The translations under genes and the position numbers were made by a program. DNA of 64,000 nucleotides from Chrysogorgia sp. JL179-B06. Lineage: Eukaryota > Cnidaria > Anthozoa > Scleralcyonacea > Chrysogorgiidae. The notes under the pieces were generated by a model, which was given only the letters and a program-made list of their open reading frames with translations, did no database searches and had not been told where the DNA came from. The DNA lies in assembly GCA_035772405.1 (NCBI GenBank), contig JAYKKM010000141.1:164001-228000 (forward strand), in the 5' to 3' direction. Below are positions 10,059 to 17,946 of the stretch, piece by piece (the stretch's first letter is position 1; the number at the start of each line of letters is the position of its first letter).

Positions 10059-11162
10059 TTAACTCACATTTTGAATATCGCTTTCTGGTATCCACGAATT
10101 ATGTTTGCTCTCATAACCCAACCATTTAACCAGCGCCATCTTCTTCCCTTTGACTTTCTTTCTTTTCAACACCTTTTCAACTCTGTACACATCATCACCA
10201 CGTTTCTTATTGACCAGCGATAATTCCTGTTCGTAAAATTTACCAATAATCTGTTCACCGGTGTGATCCTCAATTTCGTACACATTTGGATCACCGCGAA
10301 TAACTTTCACCACTTTAAACAGCTCCTCAGTGAAGTTGGCTTCATAACCCTTTGTGAACACACTCTTGTATTTACTAATTCTCACTGACTCACCAACCTT
10401 GAACTTCGGCAATGGATTGTCTGCAAATTGGTGACCAAACAAAGTGGTCCACACTCCACCTTCATTTGACTTATCGACATCCTTTGGCTTCATCATAATA
10501 CTGCGATTCACATTGCTATTGTAATTGCTTACAAACTGGTCCAAAGCGTCAATCCATTTGTACGTTCCACGGGCATAAAAGTACTTCCACATAATGCTCT
10601 TCAGACTTCTATTAAAACGCTCAACAACAGCGGCTTTTTTGTCGGTCTTAGTGCTGAAATATTCAACACCATGTTTTTTCAGCAAACTTTTCACACCAAC
10701 ATTGTAGAACTCGAGTCCATCATCAAATTGCGCTAACTTAGGCGTGGCCCCAAACCGATCTTTAAAGTCAACCAACAATTTTCCAACAGCCTTAGTCATG
10801 TTCTTAGTGTCTTTTCTATAAACTGCAATTCCAAAAGCGTATCTACTCAATATTTCAATGCCTGTCAATATCCAATAATAACCTCCATTCTGTTTTGAGT
10901 ACTTGCTCATATCCACTAGATCTATTTGGAGCTCTTCACCAAGAAATCCAACAAAAGTCGCACGGAACTTATGTTTTCTCACAATAGGTTTGTACCTAGT
11001 GTAAGTGTCCTGCGCTGTCAACCATTCTTTCACTGTTTTTCTAGTTACTTTCAATCCGTCTCCCAATGCACTTTGATACAGCCTCTCTACACCACTGAAC
11101 CCTGTCTTAGGATTATAATAAATGTCTCGCAACCCCTGTTCTGTTTCCACACCGAGCTCCAT
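10059..11162 (-). CDS. INT: Retroviral-type integrase with C-terminal chromodomain
   Basis: This catalyses insertion of the element into host DNA. A DDE core is visible: first Asp in QIDLVD (~81), second in FDDGLEF (~147) and Glu in VVERFNRS (~181). A chromodomain follows at ~318-365 (VEKVLKRKK..., VKWLGYESKHNSW, IPESDI), which would steer integration to modified chromatin. The longest frame begins at a GTG (11171), but the first ATG is at 11162 and gives MELGVETEQG, which I prefer. The longer frame would overlap the stop of the upstream gene by four bases. All catalytic residues are intact. Confidence 0.93.
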   Translation of the reverse strand: MELGVETEQGLRDIYYNPKTGFSGVERLYQSALGDGLKVTRKTVKEWLTAQDTYTRYKPIVRKHKFRATFVGFLGEELQIDLVDMSKYSKQNGGYYWILTGIEILSRYAFGIAVYRKDTKNMTKAVGKLLVDFKDRFGATPKLAQFDDGLEFYNVGVKSLLKKHGVEYFSTKTDKKAAVVERFNRSLKSIMWKYFYARGTYKWIDALDQFVSNYNSNVNRSIMMKPKDVDKSNEGGVWTTLFGHQFADNPLPKFKVGESVRISKYKSVFTKGYEANFTEELFKVVKVIRGDPNVYEIEDHTGEQIIGKFYEQELSLVNKKRGDDVYRVEKVLKRKKVKGKKMALVKWLGYESKHNSWIPESDIQNVS

Positions 11163-11167
11163 ATAAC

Positions 11168-11959
11168 TCACACAATATACAGTTCCAATAACACCGCGCC
11201 AACGTCAGCGTTACCATTGTTTGGTTTGACACGAAACGTCATACTTGAGTAAATACCTTTTTTAATTCTCACCTTGGAGTCAACGTATGCGTAGCGCTGT
11301 ATCCCTCCATCAAGAGACTGCTCGGTGGGTATTGGCAACGTTGTGATCACATCACTACGATTCCCATCAGTGCCCACGTTGCTCTCCGTCTCAACAGCGT
11401 CGCACGAGACTTCTACATACTTTAGACCTCTGTTCATGTTAATCTTGTTTGGACTGTCGTGCCACTGATAATTTAACGTAATCCCTGCATCACTTGCGAA
11501 ACCAAGCAAGAGCCCAATGTCACCTAGCCTAAGTTCCGCTCGGTGGGTGTAGTCATACCTCACATGCTGAACTTTGACCCTACTTTTACCCGTGGCCACC
11601 AGTCTCTCCACCACGAGGTCTACACGAACCCCCCTGAGCGTGAGTCGTAAAGCTCTAACCAACGCGTCGAAGTCGTAATAACCCCCATTCAATCGAGTTG
11701 TCGCGAGTCCTGGGTACGGTGTTCCTGATATAACATTTAGGAATTGAATATCGGCATCACTCGCCACGTTATTGTAGCTCCAAAACACAGTGGCTGTCTT
11801 GACTACAACGTGTGGGTTATCGTATGTGGCTACTACACTATAGTCAAAGGTTACAACTTTCTCCACACCTTCAACGAGTACCGTCAACTTTTGAGGACCG
11901 CCGTCTACACGCCGCTTTTCAGTGTAACCACCAGAGTCGAACCCATAGTTTAGACTCAT
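11168..11959 (-). CDS. Putative minor capsid / penton-like protein A
   Basis: A 263-residue beta-rich protein, paralogous to the next gene. The pair share a VK.AT.FW.Y.NV strand, an L.GF loop, the N.N.GLKYV.V.C block, a SxVI..LP.. segment, and a C-terminal LL.LY strand. The N-terminus MSLNYGFDS is nearly identical to that of the fibre-like protein at 14146 (MSLNYGYES), which suggests a common docking peptide. No membrane segment. A role in capsid vertices or spike attachment is inferred from this and from gene position. Confidence 0.55.
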   Translation of the reverse strand: MSLNYGFDSGGYTEKRRVDGGPQKLTVLVEGVEKVVTFDYSVVATYDNPHVVVKTATVFWSYNNVASDADIQFLNVISGTPYPGLATTRLNGGYYDFDALVRALRLTLRGVRVDLVVERLVATGKSRVKVQHVRYDYTHRAELRLGDIGLLLGFASDAGITLNYQWHDSPNKINMNRGLKYVEVSCDAVETESNVGTDGNRSDVITTLPIPTEQSLDGGIQRYAYVDSKVRIKKGIYSSMTFRVKPNNGNADVGAVLLELYIV

Positions 11960-11978
11960 TACTTTAGCACACGTTTAG

Positions 11979-12641
11979 CTACTCAAGCGTCGCATACAAG
12001 TCCAACAATATGTCACCAACGTTGACACCACTACCATCTTGGTCAGTCACATTAAACACTAGCTGCGTAAAAGCGCCTTTGTTTATCGACACCTTCGACT
12101 CAATGTTGGAAAATTGTTGGACAGAGCTCTTCAGTGGTTGGGTGGTGGTCAATGGCAACTCGACGATAACCTCGCTTTTGCTGCCATTAACAATATTCTC
12201 AGGTCTGTTCACAATGCTGCAACCCACTTGTACGTACTTCAGCCCTTTGTTAACATTCACAACATTAGGACTGACCAAACCACTACTACTCACCGTTGTG
12301 TTATCGTTGAACCCTAAGAGTTCTCCAAATTTAAACAGCTCTAATTGTTGGTCAGTTTTTATCTCACACTTCGAATTGTGTTTGTTGGCCACTAACCCAA
12401 TAGCCCCTAATCCCTTCAACTCGTCAGCGATCATTTTAAAAGTGTGGTACCCAGACTCAAAAACGTGTTTGTTGCTGTTGTAACTTATTTCGTCGTTCAC
12501 ACCGGTCTCCACGTTAACGTAGTCCCAAAAGATGGTCGCTTTTTTCACTAGTAAGTGAGGGTCTGAGCCAAACGTCAAAAGTGCCTCTGGTAGATCCACA
12601 GTTTCCGTTGGACCTCTAATCAACACTACGACCCTGACCAT
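11979..12641 (-). CDS. Putative minor capsid / penton-like protein B
   Basis: A 220-residue paralogue of the 11168-11959 protein, sharing the FW.Y.NV, F.ELLGF, VNVNKGLKYVQVGC and LLDLYA segments but lacking the MSLNYG leader. The pair could form two kinds of jelly-roll subunit. The ATG at 12641 overlaps the divergent promoter, so the leader would be very short. Confidence 0.55.
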   Translation of the reverse strand: MVRVVVLIRGPTETVDLPEALLTFGSDPHLLVKKATIFWDYVNVETGVNDEISYNSNKHVFESGYHTFKMIADELKGLGAIGLVANKHNSKCEIKTDQQLELFKFGELLGFNDNTTVSSSGLVSPNVVNVNKGLKYVQVGCSIVNRPENIVNGSKSEVIVELPLTTTQPLKSSVQQFSNIESKVSINKGAFTQLVFNVTDQDGSGVNVGDILLDLYATLE

Positions 12642-12665
12642 ATAATATAGTGTGTGTTATGTAGA
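12638..12665. promoter_or_regulatory. Divergent promoter between left and right gene blocks
   Basis: Only 23 bp separate two divergent ATGs. The gap contains TATAATATAGTG, and the same 12-mer sits immediately upstream of ATG 15484. It could act as a TATA element for both directions. Confidence 0.5.
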
Positions 12666-14143
12666 TGCTAACAAAAAGAAAGCAAGGTGAACTAATTCTT
12701 CTTAGTGAGTTTCCAAATGCGCAACTAGATAAGTTTGAGTTTGGGTACAACCTCGCAGACGACAATAAAACAGTCAAGACCGTCGACATTTACTTCAAGT
12801 CAGGTCCAAAGTATTCTGACATGATAAACATAAAGTCACCAAAGTTCACGAAGAACGAGGGCTTTACAAAATTCCTTAGCAATACACCAAGATTCCCAAG
12901 AATATGGTCGAGCGATGGGCGTGTCCCAAAGTTATTACTGACAGAGACCCACAAGAGCTACAGAGAAGTTGAGACGTTTCCACCATACGTCCTAAATTAC
13001 CCAACCCACAATTTTGACGTCTTTGTTGACGACAATAATTCCTTCAAATCAAATCTACCGAAAATATTCATTGACACCAAAAGACGTCACAACGACAAGG
13101 CAATTGGTGGTAACGTTAACACAGTTTGGACTCTACTCGAGAGTTACTATCAAGCGATCGCAGGTATGTACATCGCTACATACCGCTCAGGGGTGTCTCT
13201 ACAGAACTTAAGTTATCAAGTCGACGTCCCAAAGCAAATCGTGAGTCTCATGAGGTTTCATGTATACTTCACCATTCGTCGTGTGATGTTTCGTTTAAGT
13301 AAGAGTCAAGTTGACATTAACAACATCTTAAGACTGTACCTCCCTGACTGGCGACTTTTGAAAGGCCACCTACCATTGACTGATGTTGACAATAGATACA
13401 TCAAGGACATCCAAGGTGATTATCGTCGGTATTGCCCAAGACACTCTGACGGGTTCACACCATTAGGACAAGAGCTACTAAACCAATCGATTGAAGTTTA
13501 CATGCGTGCCATTCTTGGAGCCCAAGCGAGGTCAAAGCAAAGCATTGTGGGAACTAGGGCCAGTGCTCGAGAAACGCAACAAATCTTTAGAGACATCGTT
13601 GAAGACGGTGTGGTTCAGTATTCACCAAGTGTTTGGATCAACCTTATGAACAAAGCGATTAGTGAGATCAAAGTTAAGCTAGACACAGCTGTGACACCCA
13701 ACACTTGGCTGATCCCCAGAAGCATGGTCTTGTTAAAGGACCCCATTGTTGGTTACAATAACGTGCTCAGAACTTCGTCTGAAACTGGGATGACATTTGG
13801 GTATAACGACGGGCTGAACTACCACCAAGCGCCAAAAGTGAAGCACAAGAAAGTCCATCAAGCGGCAGGACTCCACTTGGAAACTCTAGTCGCACCACCT
13901 TCAAAGCTAGGGCCTTCAAAGCTAGGACCTTCAAAGCTGAGACCTTCAAAGCTAGGGCCTTCAAAGCTGAGACCTTCAAAGCTAGGACCTTCAAAGCTGA
14001 GACCTACCGCGAAGAAAACAGTGGTCACCACCAATCAAATAGCGCAGACCACCACAAGTAAGTCAGACACGACAACGCTATCGATAATCTTAGGGTTCTC
14101 AGCAGTCTCTGGTTATTTAGTAACCAAATACACCTTGAAGTAG
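12665..14143 (+). CDS. Large Polinton protein with PSKL repeats and C-terminal membrane anchor (492 aa)
   Basis: I do not recognise this protein. Residues 1-410 form a mixed globular region with many aromatic and basic residues. A Pro/Ser/Lys/Leu repeat follows: seven 5-residue units PSKL(G/R), residues ~412-446. The C-terminus has a hydrophobic helix (LSIILGFSAVSGYLV) with a short basic tail, typical of a tail-anchored membrane protein. The stop overlaps the start region of the fibre-like gene. It may be a virion structural protein. Confidence 0.7.
   Translation: MLTKRKQGELILLSEFPNAQLDKFEFGYNLADDNKTVKTVDIYFKSGPKYSDMINIKSPKFTKNEGFTKFLSNTPRFPRIWSSDGRVPKLLLTETHKSYREVETFPPYVLNYPTHNFDVFVDDNNSFKSNLPKIFIDTKRRHNDKAIGGNVNTVWTLLESYYQAIAGMYIATYRSGVSLQNLSYQVDVPKQIVSLMRFHVYFTIRRVMFRLSKSQVDINNILRLYLPDWRLLKGHLPLTDVDNRYIKDIQGDYRRYCPRHSDGFTPLGQELLNQSIEVYMRAILGAQARSKQSIVGTRASARETQQIFRDIVEDGVVQYSPSVWINLMNKAISEIKVKLDTAVTPNTWLIPRSMVLLKDPIVGYNNVLRTSSETGMTFGYNDGLNYHQAPKVKHKKVHQAAGLHLETLVAPPSKLGPSKLGPSKLRPSKLGPSKLRPSKLGPSKLRPTAKKTVVTTNQIAQTTTSKSDTTTLSIILGFSAVSGYLVTKYTLK
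13898..14002 (+). repeat. 15-bp coding minisatellite
   Basis: Seven in-frame copies of CCTTCAAAGCT(A/G)(G/A)(G/A)(G/A), encoding PSKLG or PSKLR, inside the 12665-14143 gene. The near identity of units points to recent expansion. Confidence 0.95.
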
Positions 14144-14145
14144 TG

Positions 14146-15096
14146 ATGAGTCTAAACTATGGGTACGAGTCTGACGACCCTCACGATAAAATACTAAAGA
14201 GAACGAAAAGGCATCTGGACGAAGATCCTAAATTAAGCGCGACCGGTGGGAGGATGTCTGGAATAATAGACATGCAAGGCTCAGCGATAAAAAACGTGGC
14301 AGACCCAGTCGATGACTCAGACGCCGCGAATAAAAGAACTCTAGAGCAATTACTATCAAGCTACCTCAAGAGTCAGTCACATAATCTTGTGCTCGACTTC
14401 AACGTTAGCACACACGCCTTGAAAAATGTGGAATTTCACACCAATGGTTCAAACAAAGTGAAAGCCATTGGTGAAACAAGTAAATTAGTGCAAAACAACC
14501 CGGCTTATGGTCCTATTGTTGGCATCAGCGGTGTGAGTCAAAGTTTTCTATCACCTGTGTTAACACCAATCCCACTTGAGTCAGGTCTCCATTTTAACTG
14601 CCCCAGTATGCAATGGTGTGATCTCTCCATTTTTGTCGTAGTGAGGTTACCAATGAGAACCGCTGGATCAAATTGGGAGACAATTATATCAAACGACGAT
14701 GGTAGTTGGGATAAGTTCATAGGGTACAAGACTGGTGTGACCAACAAGCTCGCGTATGGTGGTAGCGTCCCAGCGATGGAGAAAGTATGCACTATTCCGA
14801 GTAGCATTGACCTCACAAAAATGCATATGATATCAATACACTGGCAAATGAGCAATTCACATGTCAGAGTCAACAACGTTAAGTCAACCGATTCAGACTT
14901 CATAGCAAATATGAAAAAGATAGGCGCACCCTACGGAACAATTTTTGGAATACATCGACCAAGAATACCACTCGCACCTTATGCGCACCCATCGTTGATA
15001 GAATTCTACGGTGTGAAAATTGTGAGTGGTTACATGACAAACCGAGACATCATAATCATGGGTGGAGAAATGATGAAGGAATATGGTGTAAAGTAA
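14146..15096 (+). CDS. Fibre-like attachment protein with lectin-like head
   Basis: A 316-residue protein with three parts. The N-terminus MSLNYGYES is a candidate capsid-docking peptide shared with the 11168-11959 protein. Residues ~35-75 (SGIIDMQGSAIKNV, then DSDAANKRTLEQLL) match the collar motif of phage tail fibres, where strands trimerise. The remaining ~200 residues are beta-rich with WETIISNDDGSWDKF, IHW and a final IIIMGGEMMKEYG segment, suggestive of a concanavalin/laminin-G-like jelly roll that binds a receptor. The frame opens with a GTG at 14143; I choose ATG 14146 because it restores the shared leader. Host attachment is inferred. Confidence 0.65.
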   Translation: MSLNYGYESDDPHDKILKRTKRHLDEDPKLSATGGRMSGIIDMQGSAIKNVADPVDDSDAANKRTLEQLLSSYLKSQSHNLVLDFNVSTHALKNVEFHTNGSNKVKAIGETSKLVQNNPAYGPIVGISGVSQSFLSPVLTPIPLESGLHFNCPSMQWCDLSIFVVVRLPMRTAGSNWETIISNDDGSWDKFIGYKTGVTNKLAYGGSVPAMEKVCTIPSSIDLTKMHMISIHWQMSNSHVRVNNVKSTDSDFIANMKKIGAPYGTIFGIHRPRIPLAPYAHPSLIEFYGVKIVSGYMTNRDIIIMGGEMMKEYGVK

Positions 15097-15306
15097 ATGG
15101 GAGCATGTATTTCGAGACCTCATGAAATATATAAGATAAATAAGACGACTGATCACATGTTCAAAGCTGGTGGGTCATTTGGCCGCGGTGATGTGACTCT
15201 CGAGCTCCACGCTGAGATTGGTATGAGGTCTAAAAAGACTTATGGCGAACCTATTATGTTACCCGCGGAATTAGACACTGTAGGAGTGGTGGGAGACGTG
15301 ACCTAA
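15097..15306 (+). CDS. Small dually acylated protein (69 aa)
   Basis: The N-terminus MGACIS fits an N-myristoylation signal (Gly2, Ser6) with an adjacent Cys4 that could be palmitoylated. The rest is polar, so membrane contact would depend on lipid. The ATG directly follows the fibre stop codon, implying co-transcription. It may tether a virion or assembly complex to membranes. Function not known. Confidence 0.6.
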   Translation: MGACISRPHEIYKINKTTDHMFKAGGSFGRGDVTLELHAEIGMRSKKTYGEPIMLPAELDTVGVVGDVT

Positions 15307-15314
15307 GTTATGTA

Positions 15315-15455
15315 ATGGGTTGGCTTAGAAAACTGGCTCGTAACATTAGAAACTTTTTCAGACGACGTAGAAAACTGAGGGCTAATAAAACGTATTTGCT
15401 GCATTGGTACACAACAAACCAGATCTATAAAAAACCTGACACCTATGTCGAGTAG
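15315..15455 (+). CDS. 46-residue arginine-rich amphipathic peptide
   Basis: A short ORF starting nine bases after the preceding stop codon. The first ~22 residues (MGWLRKLARN, IRNFFRRRRKLR) form a strongly basic amphipathic helix, and a Tyr/Lys-rich tail follows. It resembles DNA-condensing or membrane-active peptides carried in the cores of other capsid viruses. That comparison is by composition only. It overlaps the longest possible reading of the next gene but not the start I prefer. Confidence 0.5.
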   Translation: MGWLRKLARNIRNFFRRRRKLRANKTYLLHWYTTNQIYKKPDTYVE

Positions 15456-15483
15456 TTTTTTTTTGCGAGGCTATAATATAGTG

Positions 15484-16251
15484 ATGACCTCCACAGCGCT
15501 TCAATTATTCGACTTCGACGGTCACCAAATCACAACGGTCATGGACAACGGTGAAATATGGTTCAAAGCAAGAGAAGTCGCAAGCGCTCTAGGTTACGCT
15601 CGACCAAAAGATGTAGTTAATGACCACGTCGAACCTGATTGTAAAATGAAGATAGAGCAGGCCTCGTTTATCAATGAACTTGGGGTCTACTCATTAACGT
15701 TCTCGAGTAAATTGGAGCGTGCGAAACACTTTGGAAGGTGGGTGCACTCAGAGGTCTTGCCAAGCGTTAGAAAAAGTTTAGCTGACGTTGGTCTCAAACA
15801 CAATCAATTTAAAATGATCACTGAGTTCGACCTTCACACGAAAGTCGTTGGTTTTCTTAGGAAATATTATCCAGAAGCTATTTTGATAGCCGCTTGTGGT
15901 GAGAATCAAGACACCTCGAGTAAAAGAATAAATTCGTGGAAAAAAGGTTATCAACGTGGAACGCCTGACTTGATTATTGCCAATGCGAACCGACAGCACA
16001 GCGGGCTTGTGATTGAGTTCAAGAATCCGGGTGGCACAGGTAAGACATCCAAAGAGCAGGAGTCTCTGTTGCTCAGATATAAATCCGCTGGGTATCTAAC
16101 GTTGTTGTGCGACTCATACGATGACGCTATCACCACAGTGATAAAATATCTCTTTGACGTTGGGTTTCAATGCTCTCACTGCCTTCGTAAATTTAAAAAT
16201 AAATCAGCGTTGAGTAACCACGAGAGACGCTATTGTAAAGAGACTTTTTAG
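15484..16251 (+). CDS. Bro-N / VRR-NUC / zinc-finger protein
   Basis: Three domains are visible. Residues ~1-100 form a Bro-N DNA-binding domain (LQLFDFDG, WFKAREVASALGY, then WVHSEVLPSVRKS). Residues ~125-225 form a VRR-NUC nuclease domain with GTPDLII, VIEFKNPGG and a following EQ motif, the usual metal-binding signature. The C-terminus has a CSHC..F....L..H....C zinc finger similar to one in this element's PolB. The frame is open from ATG 15445, but ATG 15484 begins exactly at the Bro-N domain and follows TATAATATAGTG, so I prefer it. A role in processing replication intermediates is plausible. Confidence 0.85.
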   Translation: MTSTALQLFDFDGHQITTVMDNGEIWFKAREVASALGYARPKDVVNDHVEPDCKMKIEQASFINELGVYSLTFSSKLERAKHFGRWVHSEVLPSVRKSLADVGLKHNQFKMITEFDLHTKVVGFLRKYYPEAILIAACGENQDTSSKRINSWKKGYQRGTPDLIIANANRQHSGLVIEFKNPGGTGKTSKEQESLLLRYKSAGYLTLLCDSYDDAITTVIKYLFDVGFQCSHCLRKFKNKSALSNHERRYCKETF

Positions 16252-16488
16252 ACAGTGACTGACGAGTCGAATTAGCGCTCGTTCTCGTTGTTGAGACGAC
16301 GTCTGAAGTGACAACTGCTCTAGCATTTTTTAAAGACGTTTTTAACTCAGTAAAAAATGTCTGCGAGACTTTCTCTACTTATTTCACAAACCTTCTGACC
16401 ACTGTGTGAAAAAATGTTTCTACGGTACATTGGACGCTTCATGTGACCAATGTCTAAATTTAAAAAAGTGGGGTATCCGAGAACACCC
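16252..16488. other. Gap with a Cys-rich open frame lacking ATG
   Basis: Between the Bro-N gene and TK the plus strand holds a short frame to 16491 with paired cysteines (HCVKKCFYG..ASCDQC). It has no ATG and a stop just upstream. It may be the relic of a zinc-binding protein. Confidence 0.3.
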
Positions 16489-17061
16489 TTAATTTTGTGT
16501 GGAAGGATGGTGACGTCTGCACACTGCGCGATATTGCTCAGCACCACCAACGAATGATGGTCCTGGATTATATCTCCAATTGAATGGCGCTTCGACAGTC
16601 GTTCCGTAAGTGTCGCGACAAACGGCGCAATACGCTTTTAGAAATGTGATGTCGTCTGCCATTGGGAACAACGTGTCGAGTTCACCAAGTCTTTTTAAGT
16701 GCTCCGTTGTTATGAGACCACAAATAATGACGTGAATGCCAGCTTTAATGTATTCGCGAATAATTGGGAGTAACCCGGAGTACCAATGGCCTTCGTCAAT
16801 TCCGATGACGTCATAATCGACTATCTCGGAAGAACTTGGGAGGTTGGTGATTAACTTCGCAGGTAAACTGTCTGATCCAACAACAATGGTCTGACGATGT
16901 GTGGAGAACGCGTGGTCAGTTCGCCTAGTGTCACCTGTGTTGTTCATGTAGAGGACTTTGAGCCCTGACTTACTTAACGTGACTAACCTGCGAAGAGTCT
17001 CAGTTGTTTTTCCTGCGAACATGGGACCAATCACGATTTCTAGTCTACCGACTTTCTTCAT
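16489..17061 (-). CDS. TK: Thymidine kinase, type II
   Basis: A 190-residue thymidine kinase, which phosphorylates thymidine to dTMP for DNA synthesis. The P-loop GPMFAGKT is at residues 12-19. The Walker B/catalytic motif IDEGHWY holds Asp89 and Glu90, where cellular enzymes have DEGQFF. A structural zinc site is visible as C145..C148 and C171..H174. The substrate loop VGGAEQY is at ~161-167. Length and motifs fit the tetrameric TK1-like family found in poxviruses and cells. The start overlaps the end of the next upstream gene by 17 bases, in leftward orientation. All key residues are present. Confidence 0.92.
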   Translation of the reverse strand: MKKVGRLEIVIGPMFAGKTTETLRRLVTLSKSGLKVLYMNNTGDTRRTDHAFSTHRQTIVVGSDSLPAKLITNLPSSSEIVDYDVIGIDEGHWYSGLLPIIREYIKAGIHVIICGLITTEHLKRLGELDTLFPMADDITFLKAYCAVCRDTYGTTVEAPFNWRYNPGPSFVGGAEQYRAVCRRHHPSTQN

Positions 17062-17815
17062 GATTACTATACCTCAAGAGAAACGCTCTCCCCTCTTGCG
17101 GCAACTGTTGCTCGTTGTTGAATATCCGCTGAAGCTCTAAGTTTTCAAGATGAGTCTTTGAGCTATTGTGTCTTGAGCGACACGTTAGGCTATTGGTGGA
17201 CACACCGCATGGGTAGCACTCGTACTCCCCAATGTCACGCGAAAAATGCTGGTGGGGGCTTGAGAACGCGTGGTCCTCGATATCGCCCGCACTCAGTATT
17301 TCGTTACACCCCACCCTACAAACGTTGACGTCACAGTTTGCAGCGAGCTCTAGCCACGCTTTGGCTTTGGTTGAGCATGGTTTCCATAGAAGGGTCGCCA
17401 AGAACACTTCGAGGTAGTTACCGAGTAGTGTAGCGGTGGACTCGCAAGGGTTGCTCAAGTAGTGGTCACTCGCTAGCGTAAGACGTCTGAATGGTGGGTA
17501 GCACCACACAGGGATCATCTTGGATAGTGCGCTAACCATTCTGTTGGCTCTAACTTCGTCAAGTCCAACCCAAGCCTCATGAGCGAACTTTGTGTAGAGA
17601 ATCTGAGTACTAAATCGTCTCGACACCTCTTCGTTTTTACAACCGGGGTCGCACAACTTGAAGACTTGCGAGTACCCTTTTAAGATGTTGGGTCCAGAGG
17701 CGCCTTGTGGGGTAGACACATTGATAAAGGACATCATCAGCAAGCGGTTGGTCTCCTCTTCTTCGGTGTTTTGGACTTGAGTCATCTCTTCTGTGGTGTC
17801 TTGGACTTGAGTCAT
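17045..17815 (-). CDS. Zinc-finger-bearing protein, unknown function (256 aa)
   Basis: The N-terminus has a tandem repeat (MTQVQDTTEE / MTQVQNTEEE). The central region is Cys and Trp rich with no family I can name. The C-terminal third has CDVNVCRVGC and a U1-type C2H2-like motif (YECYPCG......RH...H). The upstream side carries TATAAC close to the ATG, and 23-bp repeats lie in the divergent promoter. It overlaps the TK gene start, so the two are probably co-expressed. A regulatory or nucleic-acid-binding role is possible. Confidence 0.6.
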   Translation of the reverse strand: MTQVQDTTEEMTQVQNTEEEETNRLLMMSFINVSTPQGASGPNILKGYSQVFKLCDPGCKNEEVSRRFSTQILYTKFAHEAWVGLDEVRANRMVSALSKMIPVWCYPPFRRLTLASDHYLSNPCESTATLLGNYLEVFLATLLWKPCSTKAKAWLELAANCDVNVCRVGCNEILSAGDIEDHAFSSPHQHFSRDIGEYECYPCGVSTNSLTCRSRHNSSKTHLENLELQRIFNNEQQLPQEGRAFLLRYSNHEESR

Positions 17816-17865
17816 TATGTTATACTCTCAGAAAAAATCCTAATTTTTTAGTGCGTTTGGTCTGG

Positions 17866-17920
17866 AACTGTGAGATATCTGTGAGGCCAACTGTGAGACA
17901 CCTGTGAGGTCAACTGTGAG
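17866..17920. promoter_or_regulatory. 23-bp direct repeats in a divergent promoter
   Basis: Two full units and one partial unit of AACTGTGAGA.A.CTGTGAGG.C lie between the divergent genes at 17815 and 17947. Each unit itself contains two CTGTGAG motifs, suggesting a binding site for a regulator. Confidence 0.5.
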
Positions 17921-17946
17921 TAAGATAATATGTGATAGTGTATTAG

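Noticed and set aside
9421..10062. 213-codon open frame on the plus strand
   Set aside because: It lies antisense to the membrane-protein gene at 9102-10052, is Ser/Leu-rich in the way such shadows are, and has no domain.
12010..12483. 157-codon plus-strand frame
   Set aside because: Antisense shadow of the paralogous minor capsid gene 11979-12641, which is supported by homology to its neighbour.
13898..14002. Regular short repeats as a CRISPR array
   Set aside because: The 15-bp units have no spacers and stay in frame as PSKL codons.
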